From NCBI GenBank assembly GCA_025363455.1, contig JANYDW010000037.1, forward strand, positions 23,657 through 87,656: a stretch of 64,000 nucleotides of DNA. Reading direction: 5' to 3'. Positions 51,971-61,059 of this stretch are shown here, piece by piece. The notes below the pieces were generated by a model. It ran no database searches. It saw only the letters and a program-made list of their open reading frames with translations, and was not told the DNA's origin. Made by a program: the position numbers and the translations under genes. How positions within the stretch are numbered: the stretch's first letter is position 1; each line of letters opens with the position of its first letter. The DNA is from Oleiharenicola sp. Its GTDB lineage: Bacteria; Verrucomicrobiota; Verrucomicrobiia; Opitutales; Opitutaceae.

Positions 51971-53404
51971 ATGAAAACTCCCGCGCAAGTCACTGCCTCC
52001 CTGAAACGTCGGCTGGGCGTTTGCGTCGACACGACCGAAAAAGGCCGTTGGGCCGCGTCATTTGACAGCAGCAAAATTTCTTTCCTGCCGGATGCGGTCA
52101 TCACCCCGCGGCGGGAAGCCGACATCGGCGTGGTGCTGGAGCTGGCGAACAAACACCGCGTGCCGGTGACGGTGCGTGGTCGCGGCACGACCCTCATGGG
52201 CTCGGCGGCGCCGGTACGCGGCGGCTGGGTCATCGACATGTTGCGCCTGAACAAGGTAACGATCGACGCCGATGCCGGCATGGCGCACGTCGGGGCCGGG
52301 GCGACCACTGCGACCGTCCACCGTGCCGCCGAGGCGCAGGGTTGGTTCTATCCGCCCGATCCCTCGTCCAAGGAGTATTGCACGATCGGCGGCAACGTCG
52401 CCTGCAACGCCGGTGGCATGCACGGCGGCAAATACGGCGTGACGCGGGACTTCGTCATCGCCCTCCGCGGGTTCCTGCCGACGGGCGAGCTGGTGCAGTG
52501 GGGCACGGCGACCAAGAAATTCGCCGCGGGTTTCAACCTGCGCGATCTGTGGATTGGGAGCGAGGGCATGCTCGGCATCGTGACTGGCGCCGTGCTCAAG
52601 CTCGTGCCGTTGCCCGCCGCGCGTTGGACGCTGCTGACGTCGTTCACGGATGAGACAGCCGCGCTCAAGGCGGTCCGGGCGCTCTTCCGCGCCCGGGTGC
52701 AGCCGGCGATTTGCGAGTTCCTTGACCGCGAGAGCGTGCTCTGCGCCCAGCGCGCCACGGGGAAGACGGTGTTCCCGGGTCAGGCCGGCCGGCCGGTAAT
52801 TCTGCTCGAGCTGGCGGGTTCGCTAGCCGAGGTGGATGACCTGAAAATGGAGGTGTTGGCGTGGGCGCAAACAAGTGCGCTGGCGTACAAGGAGGCGCGC
52901 AGCCGCGCCGAGGTGGAGGAACTGTGGGCCGTCCGCCGCAAGTGCTCCGGGGCGATGTTCGAACTCGGCGACGCCAAGCTCAACGAGGACATCGTCGTGC
53001 CGATGCGCAACTATGAGAAGTTCGCCCGCTACATCACGAAACTGAAAAAGAAGTCCGGACTACCCATTCCGACCTTCGGCCATCTCGCCGACGGCAACCT
53101 GCACGTGAACATCATGTATCACCGCGCCGATGCGGCCGAGACCCGCGCCGCCGAGGCCGCGGTCCAGGACCTGATGGAGACGGTCGTCAGCTTCGGCGGC
53201 GCCATCTCAGGTGAGCACGGCATCGGCTTGGCCAAGACGCCCTTCCTGCGCCTCCAGCACAACCCGGCCCAAATCCGCGCCATGCAAGCGGTGAAGAAGG
53301 CCCTCGATCCCCGCGGCATTTTGAATCCCGGCAAGATGTTCCAGGAGGTCCGCATCTGGAAATATCCCAAGCTGCAGCTCAAGCTGCCGTGGGATCATAA
53401 GTGA
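51971..53404 (+). CDS. FAD-linked 2-hydroxyacid oxidase (GlcD/D-lactate dehydrogenase type)
   Basis: 477 residues from the ATG at 51971; an in-frame TTG six codons earlier is less likely. FAD-binding PCMH domain with RGRGTTLMGSAAPVRGG (residues about 69-85) and the pyrophosphate-loop GGNVACNAGGMHGGKYG (about 144-160), then a C-terminal FAD-oxidase domain with PTFGHLADGNLHVNI and SGEHGIGLAKTPFL, the histidine-rich substrate region. Such enzymes oxidise glycolate, D-lactate or D-2-hydroxyglutarate and pass electrons to quinone or to a FeS subunit. No GlcE or GlcF partner is encoded here. It is divergent from the two NAD-dependent hydroxyacid dehydrogenases. Confidence 0.92.
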   Translation: MKTPAQVTASLKRRLGVCVDTTEKGRWAASFDSSKISFLPDAVITPRREADIGVVLELANKHRVPVTVRGRGTTLMGSAAPVRGGWVIDMLRLNKVTIDADAGMAHVGAGATTATVHRAAEAQGWFYPPDPSSKEYCTIGGNVACNAGGMHGGKYGVTRDFVIALRGFLPTGELVQWGTATKKFAAGFNLRDLWIGSEGMLGIVTGAVLKLVPLPAARWTLLTSFTDETAALKAVRALFRARVQPAICEFLDRESVLCAQRATGKTVFPGQAGRPVILLELAGSLAEVDDLKMEVLAWAQTSALAYKEARSRAEVEELWAVRRKCSGAMFELGDAKLNEDIVVPMRNYEKFARYITKLKKKSGLPIPTFGHLADGNLHVNIMYHRADAAETRAAEAAVQDLMETVVSFGGAISGEHGIGLAKTPFLRLQHNPAQIRAMQAVKKALDPRGILNPGKMFQEVRIWKYPKLQLKLPWDHK

Positions 53405-53497
53405 CGCATCGCTTGACGATGCGTCATCCTGAGGACCAAAGGGACGAAGGATCCACGGGCGGCGGAGGAAGCGCAGCAACGCGAGACGAAGGATCCA
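53403..53497. repeat. Hairpin plus partial GTCATCCTG element
   Basis: GACGCATCG-CTTGA-CGATGCGTC (53403-53425), right after the glcD-like stop, is a nine-pair stem. It runs into GTCATCCTGAGGACC (from 53423), a partial member of the family at 19064, and two direct copies of GACGAAGGATCCA at 53443 and 53485. There is no gene between 53405 and 53656. Confidence 0.65.
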
Positions 53498-53656
53498 GAA
53501 CTGACCGGTATCAGCATGGGTTGTTCGAGTCGGGTCGGGCCATGACAATAATTAAACCGATCGAGGGTGGAACCCGGCCTCTGGACGGGTTCGTTTGGTC
53601 CTAGTCTCCAACTTGGCATTTGCGCGGACATCGCCTCCTGCCTTAGCACTCATGGC

Positions 53657-54607
53657 ATGCGCCGCGGTTTCCCGCATTTATGGCCGGTCCTGCTTGCCTT
53701 GCTGTCGTTGCCGGCTTGGGGCCGGGCGACCGATGATTTTTTCGACCGGGCTTTGGAGAGGCAAAAGGCCGGGGACCTGGCTGGAGCAATCGTGGACTAC
53801 ACGCAGGCGCTCGCACTCGATCCGAAAAACGCCCAGGCCTACAACAACCGCGGCGAGGCGCGACGGCACCGGGGAGATGTGGCTGGCGCGATCGCGGACT
53901 TCACGCGGGCGCTAGAGCTCGACCCGAAACACGCCAACACTTATTACAACCGGGGCATTGCCCGGAAGCAGCAGGGGGACCTGGAGGGCGCGATTGCCGA
54001 TTACACGTGGGCGCTCAAGCTCAATCCGAAATTTACCCCGGCCTACAACAATCGCGGTTTTGCACGAAAACAGCTGGGTGACCTGGCCGGGGCAATTGCG
54101 GATTATACGCAGGTGATCAAAATTGATCCGAAGCATGCCATCGCCTGCAACAACCGGGGCATTGCCCGGTACTTGAACCGCAATTGGGCCGAGGCGCTGG
54201 TGGACTTCCGGCGCCGAGCCGAACTTGCGCCTGAGGAGGCCGACACTCCGCAGTTGTATGTCTGGATTCTACAGGTGCGGCTGGGAGACAGTACGAGCGC
54301 GGATCGAGAATTAGCTGCCTATTTGCTCAGCCGGGCCGGCCCGACCAATATCGCTTGGGCCAGAAGGGTGGGTGCGTTTCTCCTCAATCATGTGAGTGAG
54401 GCAGCGTTGCTCCAGGCAGCGGCGTCCACCGACCATGAGTTGGAGCGCGGTCAACTGTGCTCGGGGTGGTTCTTTAGCGGCATGAAGCTGCTCCTGGTTG
54501 GCGAACGTCTGGCGGCGGCGGAGCATTTTCAGAAATGTCTCGCAACCGAGAGGAAAAATGACCCGGAATACGAGTTCGCCGCGGCTGAATTGAAGGCGCT
54601 GCAATGA
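53657..54607 (+). CDS. Exported TPR-repeat protein
   Basis: 316 residues from the ATG at 53657. Short signal peptide (MRRGFPHLWPVLLALLSLPAWG, to about 22), then about five tetratricopeptide repeats between residues 25 and 190, highly regular: GDLAGAIVDYTQALALDPKN, GDVAGAIADFTRALELDPKH, GDLEGAIADYTWALKLNPKF and GDLAGAIADYTQVIKIDPKH. The C-terminal 120 residues are helical and unassigned (ADRELAAYLLSRAG, SGWFFSGMKLLLVGERLAAAEHF). It resembles the NlpI-style TPR proteins that scaffold envelope enzymes. No partner is evident. Tandem near-identical repeats suggest internal duplication. Confidence 0.85.
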   Translation: MRRGFPHLWPVLLALLSLPAWGRATDDFFDRALERQKAGDLAGAIVDYTQALALDPKNAQAYNNRGEARRHRGDVAGAIADFTRALELDPKHANTYYNRGIARKQQGDLEGAIADYTWALKLNPKFTPAYNNRGFARKQLGDLAGAIADYTQVIKIDPKHAIACNNRGIARYLNRNWAEALVDFRRRAELAPEEADTPQLYVWILQVRLGDSTSADRELAAYLLSRAGPTNIAWARRVGAFLLNHVSEAALLQAAASTDHELERGQLCSGWFFSGMKLLLVGERLAAAEHFQKCLATERKNDPEYEFAAAELKALQ

Positions 54608-54630
54608 CACTGGTCCGGTTTGGTCGAAAG

Positions 54631-54707
54631 GTAGGAGCCTGCTTGCAGGCGATTCGGAGCGCCCGCCACCAGACCATCTGCTGAATCGCCTGCAAGCAGG
54701 CTCCTAC
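54631..54707. repeat. Perfect 25-base inverted repeat, GTAGG...CCTAC
   Basis: Arms at 54631-54655 and 54683-54707 are exact complements (GTAGGAGCCTGCTTGCAGGC plus GATTC, and GAATC plus its partner), with a 27-base loop. The arms themselves contain the smaller palindrome GCCTGCTTGCAGGC. It is between the convergent TPR and beta-lactamase-fold genes. Confidence 0.9.
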
Positions 54708-54761
54708 AAAATCGGAATGGGAACGCGGGCTGGTACGTTTGATCAAATGCCCCGGGGATAT

Positions 54762-55934
54762 TTACGGCGCCTCATTGAACTGCTTGATGAGCATTTCGGC
54801 CACCTGGTCGCAGGCCTTCGCTGCTACCTCGCCGCCGCGGTTGCAGGCAAGCAACACGGCGAAATCGCGTTCCGGTGCCAGCCAGGTCACACAAAACCAC
54901 ATGGTATTGCTGCCGGCGTGATTGAGGGCGAGTCCGGTCGCGTGGGGTGAGGAACCCTTGGCCCACTCGCGTCGGGTGACCAGCCAACCCCCGGCATATT
55001 GCTCGCCGGGGCCGGGTGCGGGCTGATGGAGGCGGGCAAAGGATTCTGCCTTGAGCAGCCGGGTTTCGCGATGCGGATTGGACGGATCGCCGCGCAGGTG
55101 GAGAGCGACGAACTTCGCCCAATCGCCCACGGACAAGTGGACGGTGCCCGCCGGGCCGATGGCGGGCGGGTTGTCAGCCTTGGGCCCGACTGTGACGGGT
55201 TGGCCTTTGGCGTCATGGCCCAGTGGTTGGTCGCGGAGCCCGGGCCGGCCCGGGGCGCCAAAACCTGCGGTGGTAATGCCAAGCGGCTGGAATACTTTTT
55301 CGGTGAGCAGTTCCTCCCAGGACCGGCCGGTGATGACTTCCGCCATTGCGCCGGCCATGGCGTAGCCGGCGTTGGAATAGAGATAGGTTGTGCCGGCCGG
55401 CACCACGGGAGGATGTTTCAGCACCCCGCGGACAAGTTGCAGGCGCTGTTGGGCGGGCGTGCCTTTGCGCTCCCAGAGTCTTCCCCAGAGACCGTCGGCA
55501 TCCAGGTTAGCGGGCGCGCCGGCGCGATGGGTCAACAATTGCTCAAGTGTGACGTCCTTCCACGCCGGATCGATGTTGTCCACCCAGCCGGTGAAAATAT
55601 CCCCGATCGTCGCTTCCCATTTCAGTTTCCCTTCCTCGATCAGGACGGCGAGGAGGGTTGCGGTCATCGCCTTCGTGTCCGAGCCCAGGTGGAAGCGGTC
55701 ATCGATCATCACCTTTTGCGTCGAACCTGCCGAGCGAGAACCTGCGGCGCCTTGGGCCACAATCTGGTCGCCATGCAGGACCACCGCGACCATGCCGGGC
55801 ACACCCGCACTAGCGCAGATCGGATCGAGCAGCGCAAGGAGGTCATCCGGATTTTTGGCGCGGGCAGTGGCGTTCATCATGAGGCAGGAGATGGCCAGCA
55901 AAAGGCCTCGGGTGAGTCGATGCGGGGTGGCCAT
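54762..55934 (-). CDS. Secreted serine hydrolase of the beta-lactamase (class C) fold
   Basis: 390 residues. Signal peptide to about 26 (LLLAISCLMMNATARA). Catalytic SXXK at 85-88 (SDTK in FHLGSDTKAM) and YSN (Tyr186, Asn188 in YLYSNAGYAMAG), plus a late HAGSN-type stretch (LNHAGSNTMWF) standing for the KTG/HXG motif. This fold covers DD-peptidases, esterases and AmpC-like enzymes; most such proteins in environmental bacteria are not proven lactamases. The gene converges on the TPR gene, with a perfect palindrome between them. Confidence 0.88.
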   Translation of the reverse strand: MATPHRLTRGLLLAISCLMMNATARAKNPDDLLALLDPICASAGVPGMVAVVLHGDQIVAQGAAGSRSAGSTQKVMIDDRFHLGSDTKAMTATLLAVLIEEGKLKWEATIGDIFTGWVDNIDPAWKDVTLEQLLTHRAGAPANLDADGLWGRLWERKGTPAQQRLQLVRGVLKHPPVVPAGTTYLYSNAGYAMAGAMAEVITGRSWEELLTEKVFQPLGITTAGFGAPGRPGLRDQPLGHDAKGQPVTVGPKADNPPAIGPAGTVHLSVGDWAKFVALHLRGDPSNPHRETRLLKAESFARLHQPAPGPGEQYAGGWLVTRREWAKGSSPHATGLALNHAGSNTMWFCVTWLAPERDFAVLLACNRGGEVAAKACDQVAEMLIKQFNEAP

Positions 55935-56020
55935 GCGAGTTCATTATTCGTCCGATACCATGGGGGCGAGGGCATTTGGACGAACGGTCTGGATACCGCA
56001 GGTCGACCAGCCATTCCGGA

Positions 56021-56662
56021 TCAAACCCCCCGGGCGAGGAATTCGAATTCTTCGCCCAGGGCTATGCCTGCGCCGAAGGGACCGGTGCCAATCGCACCCA
56101 GGCCCACTTGGGCAAACCTCCGAGAATCGGCCAGGTTGCCATTGTGGCGGTGGATCCGGGCTCCAGCCAACGCTGTCCCCGCCAGGGAGAGATAGCTTGT
56201 CAGTCGATAGCCCGGATTCGCGGGAGCTAAAAGCATCTGCTCCAATTCATCCAGGATTGCGGCCGGATGGTTGAACCGCTGAAAATGCCGCTCCCCTTTG
56301 TCCAACACGCTCGCGACCAGTGAGCGGGCATTCGCTTCGGAAGTGCGAGGGTCGCTTCCGTAAGTCCACCAGCCATCGGAGTGAATCGGTGAACCAATCC
56401 TCGTGCGGAATGCGCAATTGATCTCCCGGATTTTCCGTGGTTCTAGCACTACTCCCAAGGTATCCGGAAGAAAACCGAGGTGAATGCCCAGGTTCACAAT
56501 GCAACTGCCGCCCCATGGGTTACCCTGGATGTTGATCGCGTGAATCACATCGCCCGTCACACGGTTAAAATTCTGTCCGGAGCCCTTGAATTCGATAATA
56601 CGTAGCTGGGGAGCCAGGTCGGCTTTTAGCACCGCATAAAAACGCTCTTGCTCGGGGGACAT
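56021..56662 (-). CDS. DUF4304 family protein
   Basis: 213 residues from the ATG at 56662; the longer frame to 56740 adds a weak leader. Seen: KGSGQNFNRVTGDVIHAINIQGN and CIVNLGIHLGFLP, which fit the DUF4304 pattern (an R-x-x-x-D near the start and a strand ending in N-L-G). No signal peptide or catalytic motif. The C-terminal third (LTSYLSLAGTALAGARIHRHNG) is helical. DUF4304 proteins have no established function and are sometimes encoded near toxin-immunity genes; there is no such partner here. Confidence 0.75.
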   Translation of the reverse strand: MSPEQERFYAVLKADLAPQLRIIEFKGSGQNFNRVTGDVIHAINIQGNPWGGSCIVNLGIHLGFLPDTLGVVLEPRKIREINCAFRTRIGSPIHSDGWWTYGSDPRTSEANARSLVASVLDKGERHFQRFNHPAAILDELEQMLLAPANPGYRLTSYLSLAGTALAGARIHRHNGNLADSRRFAQVGLGAIGTGPFGAGIALGEEFEFLARGV

Positions 56663-56818
56663 TTCGGGTCGGATTGACGACGAGTGTGCTTGAAATGGAG
56701 GGTGGGGAATTGGCCAGCCCAAAAGCGACCTTGGGGGCAACTTTTCAGAGGGTAAATAGTCCTTTTTTCCATTGCGCCGTCCTACGGCCCTCCCTCAATT
56801 CTTCGCTTTAAGCCCATA

Positions 56819-59800
56819 ATGCATCTCAAGGCGCTCAAGCTCCACGGTTTCAAAAGTTTCGCGGACAACACCACCCTTTCGTTCGAACCCGGTGTGACGG
56901 CCATCGTCGGGCCCAACGGCTGCGGCAAGAGCAACATCGCCGACGCCATCCGCTGGGTGTTGGGTGAACAAAGCGCGAAGGCCCTCCGCGGCGGCAAGAT
57001 GCAGGACGTGATTTTCGAGGGCGCCGACACCCGCAAGCCCGCCCAATTTTCCGAGGTGGCGCTGCTGTTGACCGAGTGCGAGAAGCAGCTCGGCAGCGAT
57101 TTCCACGAGATCGAGATCATGCGCCGGGTGGCCCGCGACGGCCAGGGCGAGTATTACTTCAACGGCCAGCCCTGCCGCTTGAAGGACATCCACAAGCTTT
57201 TCATGGACACCGGCGTCGGCCGGACCAGCTACTCGATCATGGCGCAGGGCCAGATCGACCAGATCCTGTCGTCGAAGCCCGAGGAGCGCCGCGTGGTGTT
57301 CGAGGAGGCCGCTGGCATCACGAAATACAAGAGCCAGCGCCGCGAGGCGATGAACAAGCTCTCGCTGACCGAGCAGAATCTGGCGCGCGTGTCCGATGTC
57401 ATTGCCGAGGTGGCCCGCCAGATTGGCTCACTCAAGCGGCAGGCCGCGAAGGCCATGCGGTTCAAGCGCCTCAGTTTCCGGCTCCGCCAGCTGGCGCTCG
57501 CCCAGGGCAATTACCAGTGGCGCGGGCTCAGCACTGGGCTCGCTGAACTGGAGGGCCGCGTGAACGGTCTGCGGGGCGAGGCCGAGACGCGCCGGGCCAC
57601 GCTCGAGGAGAAGTCCCGGGGCCTCGACACCTTCAAGGCCGATCGTGGTTCGCTCAACCAGCGCGTGCAGGACGCCCAGCAGGCGGTCTTTGACCTGCGC
57701 TCGCAAAAGGAAGCGGCCGAGAACCAGTCCGGCCTGGCCCAGGTTAAGCGCACCGGGCTGATCGAGCGACTGGACGCCGGCAAGGATGCATTGTCCGAGC
57801 TTGAGATGCAGCTCAAGGAGCTCGCCTCGCAGGTGGACACCGGTTCGCAGGACAAGCAGATGCAGTTGAGCCTGCTTGGCAGCTCCGACGCCGTCTTCCA
57901 GGACCGCAACCGCGAACTGGCCGTCATCGAGGGCGAGCTGACGCGCGCCGAGCAGCAGTTGAGCCAGGAGAAATTCCACCTGCTGCAGATCGAGAGCACG
58001 GTCGCGCGATTACGCACCGAGAGTTCTGGCCTCGAGGTCGATGCCCGCACCAGCCAGCACAAGTTCGACACGCTTTCGCAGGATCTGGCCCAACTGCGCA
58101 CGGCCGTGGAGAGCGCCGCCGCAGCCCTCGCCGATGCCAGCCAGAAGGTGCTGGAGGCGCGCGCCGCCCAAAGTCGGGCCACCAATGACGCGCAGGCTGC
58201 GCAGGCCGCCCTGCAGGAGGCCACGCAGAAATTCCGCGAGGCCCAGCGCAAGCTCCAGGAGATCGACCGCAACCTCGCCCAGAAGACCGCCCGGTTGAAA
58301 CTGCTGCAGCAGCTGCAGGAAAAATGGGAAGGGTTCGGCGAGGGCGCAAAGGCCCTGCTGCAGGGCCGGTTCTCCAGCCTGTTTGGCGACCAGAAGTTCA
58401 CCCCGATCACCCAGGGGCTGGAAGTCCGCGCTGAGTACGCCAAGGCGCTGGAGGCTTTGCTTGGCGCCTCGGTGGAGGCGATCTCGGTGGCAGACCTTGG
58501 TACCGCGCAGAAAATTCTGAGCCAGCTCGAGACTGATAAGATTGGCAGCATTTGCTTGCAGGTTACGGGGGCCGGAGGCGGGATGCCGGAGGCGGGAGGC
58601 AGCCTTCCGGCCGGCTTGAGGCCGGCCCTGGATGCCGTGGCCAACCTTGATAATAGCCATCCAGCGCGTTCCATCCTCTCCACGTGCTTTATTGCCGACG
58701 ACCTCGGTGCGTTCCTTGATTTCTGGCAGGCGAATCCGGCGTTCAGTTTCCTCATGGTGGCGACGCCCAAAGGCGACCTCATCGATCGCCGCGGCCTGAT
58801 CTTCGGTGGCCATCACAAAAAGCCGGCCAACAGCATCGTCCAGCGCGAGGTCGACCTGCGGGAGACGGGCAAGGCTGTCGTCACGGAGCAGAAGGCCCAC
58901 GACGAACAGCGGGCCCTCATCGACCAGCTTAACGCGGTACTCAACGAGGCTGAACAGACCTTGGAGCTGCGGCGCAAGGACGTCCTGACTTCCTCGCAGC
59001 AGGCCGCGGCTCTGCACACCGAAGAGAAAAACGCCCAGCGTTCGCTTGATGACGCCCGAACCCGGCTGCAGCGGATGGAGAATGAATTGGCCAATCTCAA
59101 GCGCGACCACGACGAAGCGCTTGCTCGCCTGACCAAGGCCCAAGCCCAACTAGCCGAGGCCCATGCCGGGCTGGAAGGCCAAAAGCAAAAAATCGCGGGC
59201 GTTGAGCTGGGCATCACGGATCGGCGCACCAACCGCGAGCAGAAGAAGGAATCGCTGGCCCAAGCCAGGCTCGAGCTCGCGGACCGCCGGCAGAAGGTCG
59301 AAGTCCTCGACCGCGGCCTGACCGAGATGGAACGCCGCCGCGTCCAGCTCGCCGATTTGCACGACCAGCGGACCATCGAGATCGAGACGTGGACCGAGCA
59401 GATTACCCAGCTGGAGCGTGACAGCGAGGAGCAGAAGCGCCGGGCGGGCGAAATTACGACCACTCTGGCCGTGGCGCAGGAAAACGTGGACAAAACCCGC
59501 ATTGAACTGTCGAACGTGGAGCAGGAGATCGCCCGCGTGGAGTCGGGCCTCAGCTCCATCCGCACCGAGGCCGAGTCGGCCATGTCCGAGCTTTCCAAGA
59601 ACGAGGTGAAGGTCGCCGAGACCCGCGCTCGCGTACAGTTCCTCACGGAGGAGATCACCCACGAATTTTCGGTGGATGTCTCAACCCTCGATTGGCGTCA
59701 GCTGCTCTGGCACGCCGACGACGAGCCGGAGGGGTTGAAGGATCTGGATTTGGATGAGGAGGAAGGCGAGGCAACGCCCAACGTCCAACTTTCAACGTCC

Positions 59801-60643
59801 AACGCTCAACCAACGGAGACGTCGGCCTCCTCAGAGTCCAAGTCTCGCCGGCGGAAAAAGAAAGAGAACAAAGGCGAGGCCACGGAACAGGATTTGACTG
59901 CGCTCGACTCGACTAGCTGGGACGAGATCAAGGCCGAGGTGGACGCCCTGCGTCAGCGCATCAACACGATGGGCGCGGTCAATCTCGTGGCCATCGAGGA
60001 ATACTCGGAGCTGAAGCAGCGTTACGAATTCCTCAAGACGCAGAACGACGACCTCGCCAGCGCGAAGGCGCAGCTGTTGAAGGCCATCGACGACATCAAC
60101 CAGACCTCGCTGGAGCAGTTCCAGGTCACGTTCGACCAGATCCGCAAGAATTTCGCCTATACCTTCCAGATCCTGTTTGGCGGCGGTCGCGCCGAAATCG
60201 AGCTCGTGACCGCCGAGGACCCGCTGGAGAGCGGCATCGAGATTGTCGCCCAGCCTCCCGGCACCAAGCTCAAGGGCATCACCCTCCTCTCGGGCGGGCA
60301 GAAGACGCTCACCGCAGTGGCTTTGCTGTTCGCGCTCTACATGGTGAAACCGTCGCCGTTCTGCTTGCTGGACGAACTGGACGCGCCACTCGACGAGTCG
60401 AACATCCACCGGTTCACCAACCTGCTCAAGCAGTTCGTGAAGGAGTCACAGTTCATCATCATCACGCACAACAAGAGCACGATTGCCGCGGCTGACGCCA
60501 TCTACGGGGTGACGATGCAGGAACGCGGCGTATCGAAGACGGTCTCGATGAAGTTCGACCAGCACAAGGGCGAGCCCGAGGTGCTGTCGACGACCATCGC
60601 CGATTCCGTGCGCTCCGCGGCGCCGTCCGCGCCGGTGGGCTGA
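56819..60643 (+). CDS. smc: Chromosome segregation ATPase SMC
   Basis: 1274 residues, slightly longer than usual (about 1150-1200). N-terminal head with Walker A GPNGCGKSN (31-39) and Q-loop region, two long coiled coils, a central hinge (about 500-690), and a C-terminal head with the signature LLSGGQKTLTAVALLF and Walker B CLLDELDAPLDESN. Dimers with ScpA/ScpB (not in this window) organise and segregate the chromosome. Two additions explain the length: a Gly/Pro-rich stretch in the hinge (GGMPEAGGSLPAGLRP, coded by a GGCCGGC hairpin at 58609-58627), and a repeat-derived low-complexity insert before the C-terminal head (coded around 59772-59890, rich in Ser, Thr, Lys and Glu). No ScpA/B neighbour. 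Confidence 0.95.
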   Translation: MHLKALKLHGFKSFADNTTLSFEPGVTAIVGPNGCGKSNIADAIRWVLGEQSAKALRGGKMQDVIFEGADTRKPAQFSEVALLLTECEKQLGSDFHEIEIMRRVARDGQGEYYFNGQPCRLKDIHKLFMDTGVGRTSYSIMAQGQIDQILSSKPEERRVVFEEAAGITKYKSQRREAMNKLSLTEQNLARVSDVIAEVARQIGSLKRQAAKAMRFKRLSFRLRQLALAQGNYQWRGLSTGLAELEGRVNGLRGEAETRRATLEEKSRGLDTFKADRGSLNQRVQDAQQAVFDLRSQKEAAENQSGLAQVKRTGLIERLDAGKDALSELEMQLKELASQVDTGSQDKQMQLSLLGSSDAVFQDRNRELAVIEGELTRAEQQLSQEKFHLLQIESTVARLRTESSGLEVDARTSQHKFDTLSQDLAQLRTAVESAAAALADASQKVLEARAAQSRATNDAQAAQAALQEATQKFREAQRKLQEIDRNLAQKTARLKLLQQLQEKWEGFGEGAKALLQGRFSSLFGDQKFTPITQGLEVRAEYAKALEALLGASVEAISVADLGTAQKILSQLETDKIGSICLQVTGAGGGMPEAGGSLPAGLRPALDAVANLDNSHPARSILSTCFIADDLGAFLDFWQANPAFSFLMVATPKGDLIDRRGLIFGGHHKKPANSIVQREVDLRETGKAVVTEQKAHDEQRALIDQLNAVLNEAEQTLELRRKDVLTSSQQAAALHTEEKNAQRSLDDARTRLQRMENELANLKRDHDEALARLTKAQAQLAEAHAGLEGQKQKIAGVELGITDRRTNREQKKESLAQARLELADRRQKVEVLDRGLTEMERRRVQLADLHDQRTIEIETWTEQITQLERDSEEQKRRAGEITTTLAVAQENVDKTRIELSNVEQEIARVESGLSSIRTEAESAMSELSKNEVKVAETRARVQFLTEEITHEFSVDVSTLDWRQLLWHADDEPEGLKDLDLDEEEGEATPNVQLSTSNAQPTETSASSESKSRRRKKKENKGEATEQDLTALDSTSWDEIKAEVDALRQRINTMGAVNLVAIEEYSELKQRYEFLKTQNDDLASAKAQLLKAIDDINQTSLEQFQVTFDQIRKNFAYTFQILFGGGRAEIELVTAEDPLESGIEIVAQPPGTKLKGITLLSGGQKTLTAVALLFALYMVKPSPFCLLDELDAPLDESNIHRFTNLLKQFVKESQFIIITHNKSTIAAADAIYGVTMQERGVSKTVSMKFDQHKGEPEVLSTTIADSVRSAAPSAPVG
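59772..59814 (+). repeat. CCAACGTCCAAC-type repeat inside smc
   Basis: Tandem units CAACGCCCAACGTCCAAC, TTTCAACGTCCAACGCTCAAC and CCAAC lie in frame within the smc coding region and encode Asn/Gln/Ser/Thr-rich residues. Such CCAACGTCCAAC tracts are normally intergenic. They extend the linker ahead of the C-terminal ATPase half without breaking the frame. Confidence 0.7.
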
Positions 60644-61059
60644 GGACTGTAGGACAGGATTTCTGATCCCGCCACAGGTGGTTGCCGATCTCCACATCGG
60701 CGCCATGGCGCCGGTGGAGGATGCAGCAGTACCGGCATCGTCACCTTCATTGAGTTGAGGGCTGAGACGGCCGACCGCATACTCTTTCAGGACTCAGGTT
60801 TCAAGTTTCAGGATTCGAGATTCAGCCTCTCGCCGCTTTCGTCTCTCGGTGGCGGTGGCCACGCAAGGTAGGTTGCCGGATGCCTTGGCTGGTGCAAAAG
60901 CGGGCTTCCATGTCCAAGTCTACCCGATGGTGGGGCGGCGCGGGCGGCGCTATCTTCCCGCGCTCGAATGCAACAACGGCGGCGTGTTCCGGCCCCGGTG
61001 GACCGCGTACCCTCCGCCCATCTCAAGATCACAAAACAACGCGCCAAAACCAATTCATC
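60644..61059. repeat. 416-base gap with repeat remnants
   Basis: No supported gene. It begins with half of a GTAGG element (60648-60673, TGTAGGACAGGATTTCTGAT), related to 7898-7964. The palindrome GGCGCCATGGCGCC lies near 60700. A tract of degenerate CAGGTTTCAAGTTTCAGGATT units runs around 60790-60825. A plus-strand frame crosses part of it but has no family likeness. A promoter for the membrane-protein cluster must lie at its right end. Confidence 0.6.

Noticed and set aside
54762..55934. Calling the serine hydrolase a beta-lactamase resistance gene
   Set aside because: SXXK and YXN show the fold only; related proteins are often esterases or peptidases, so resistance is not supported.
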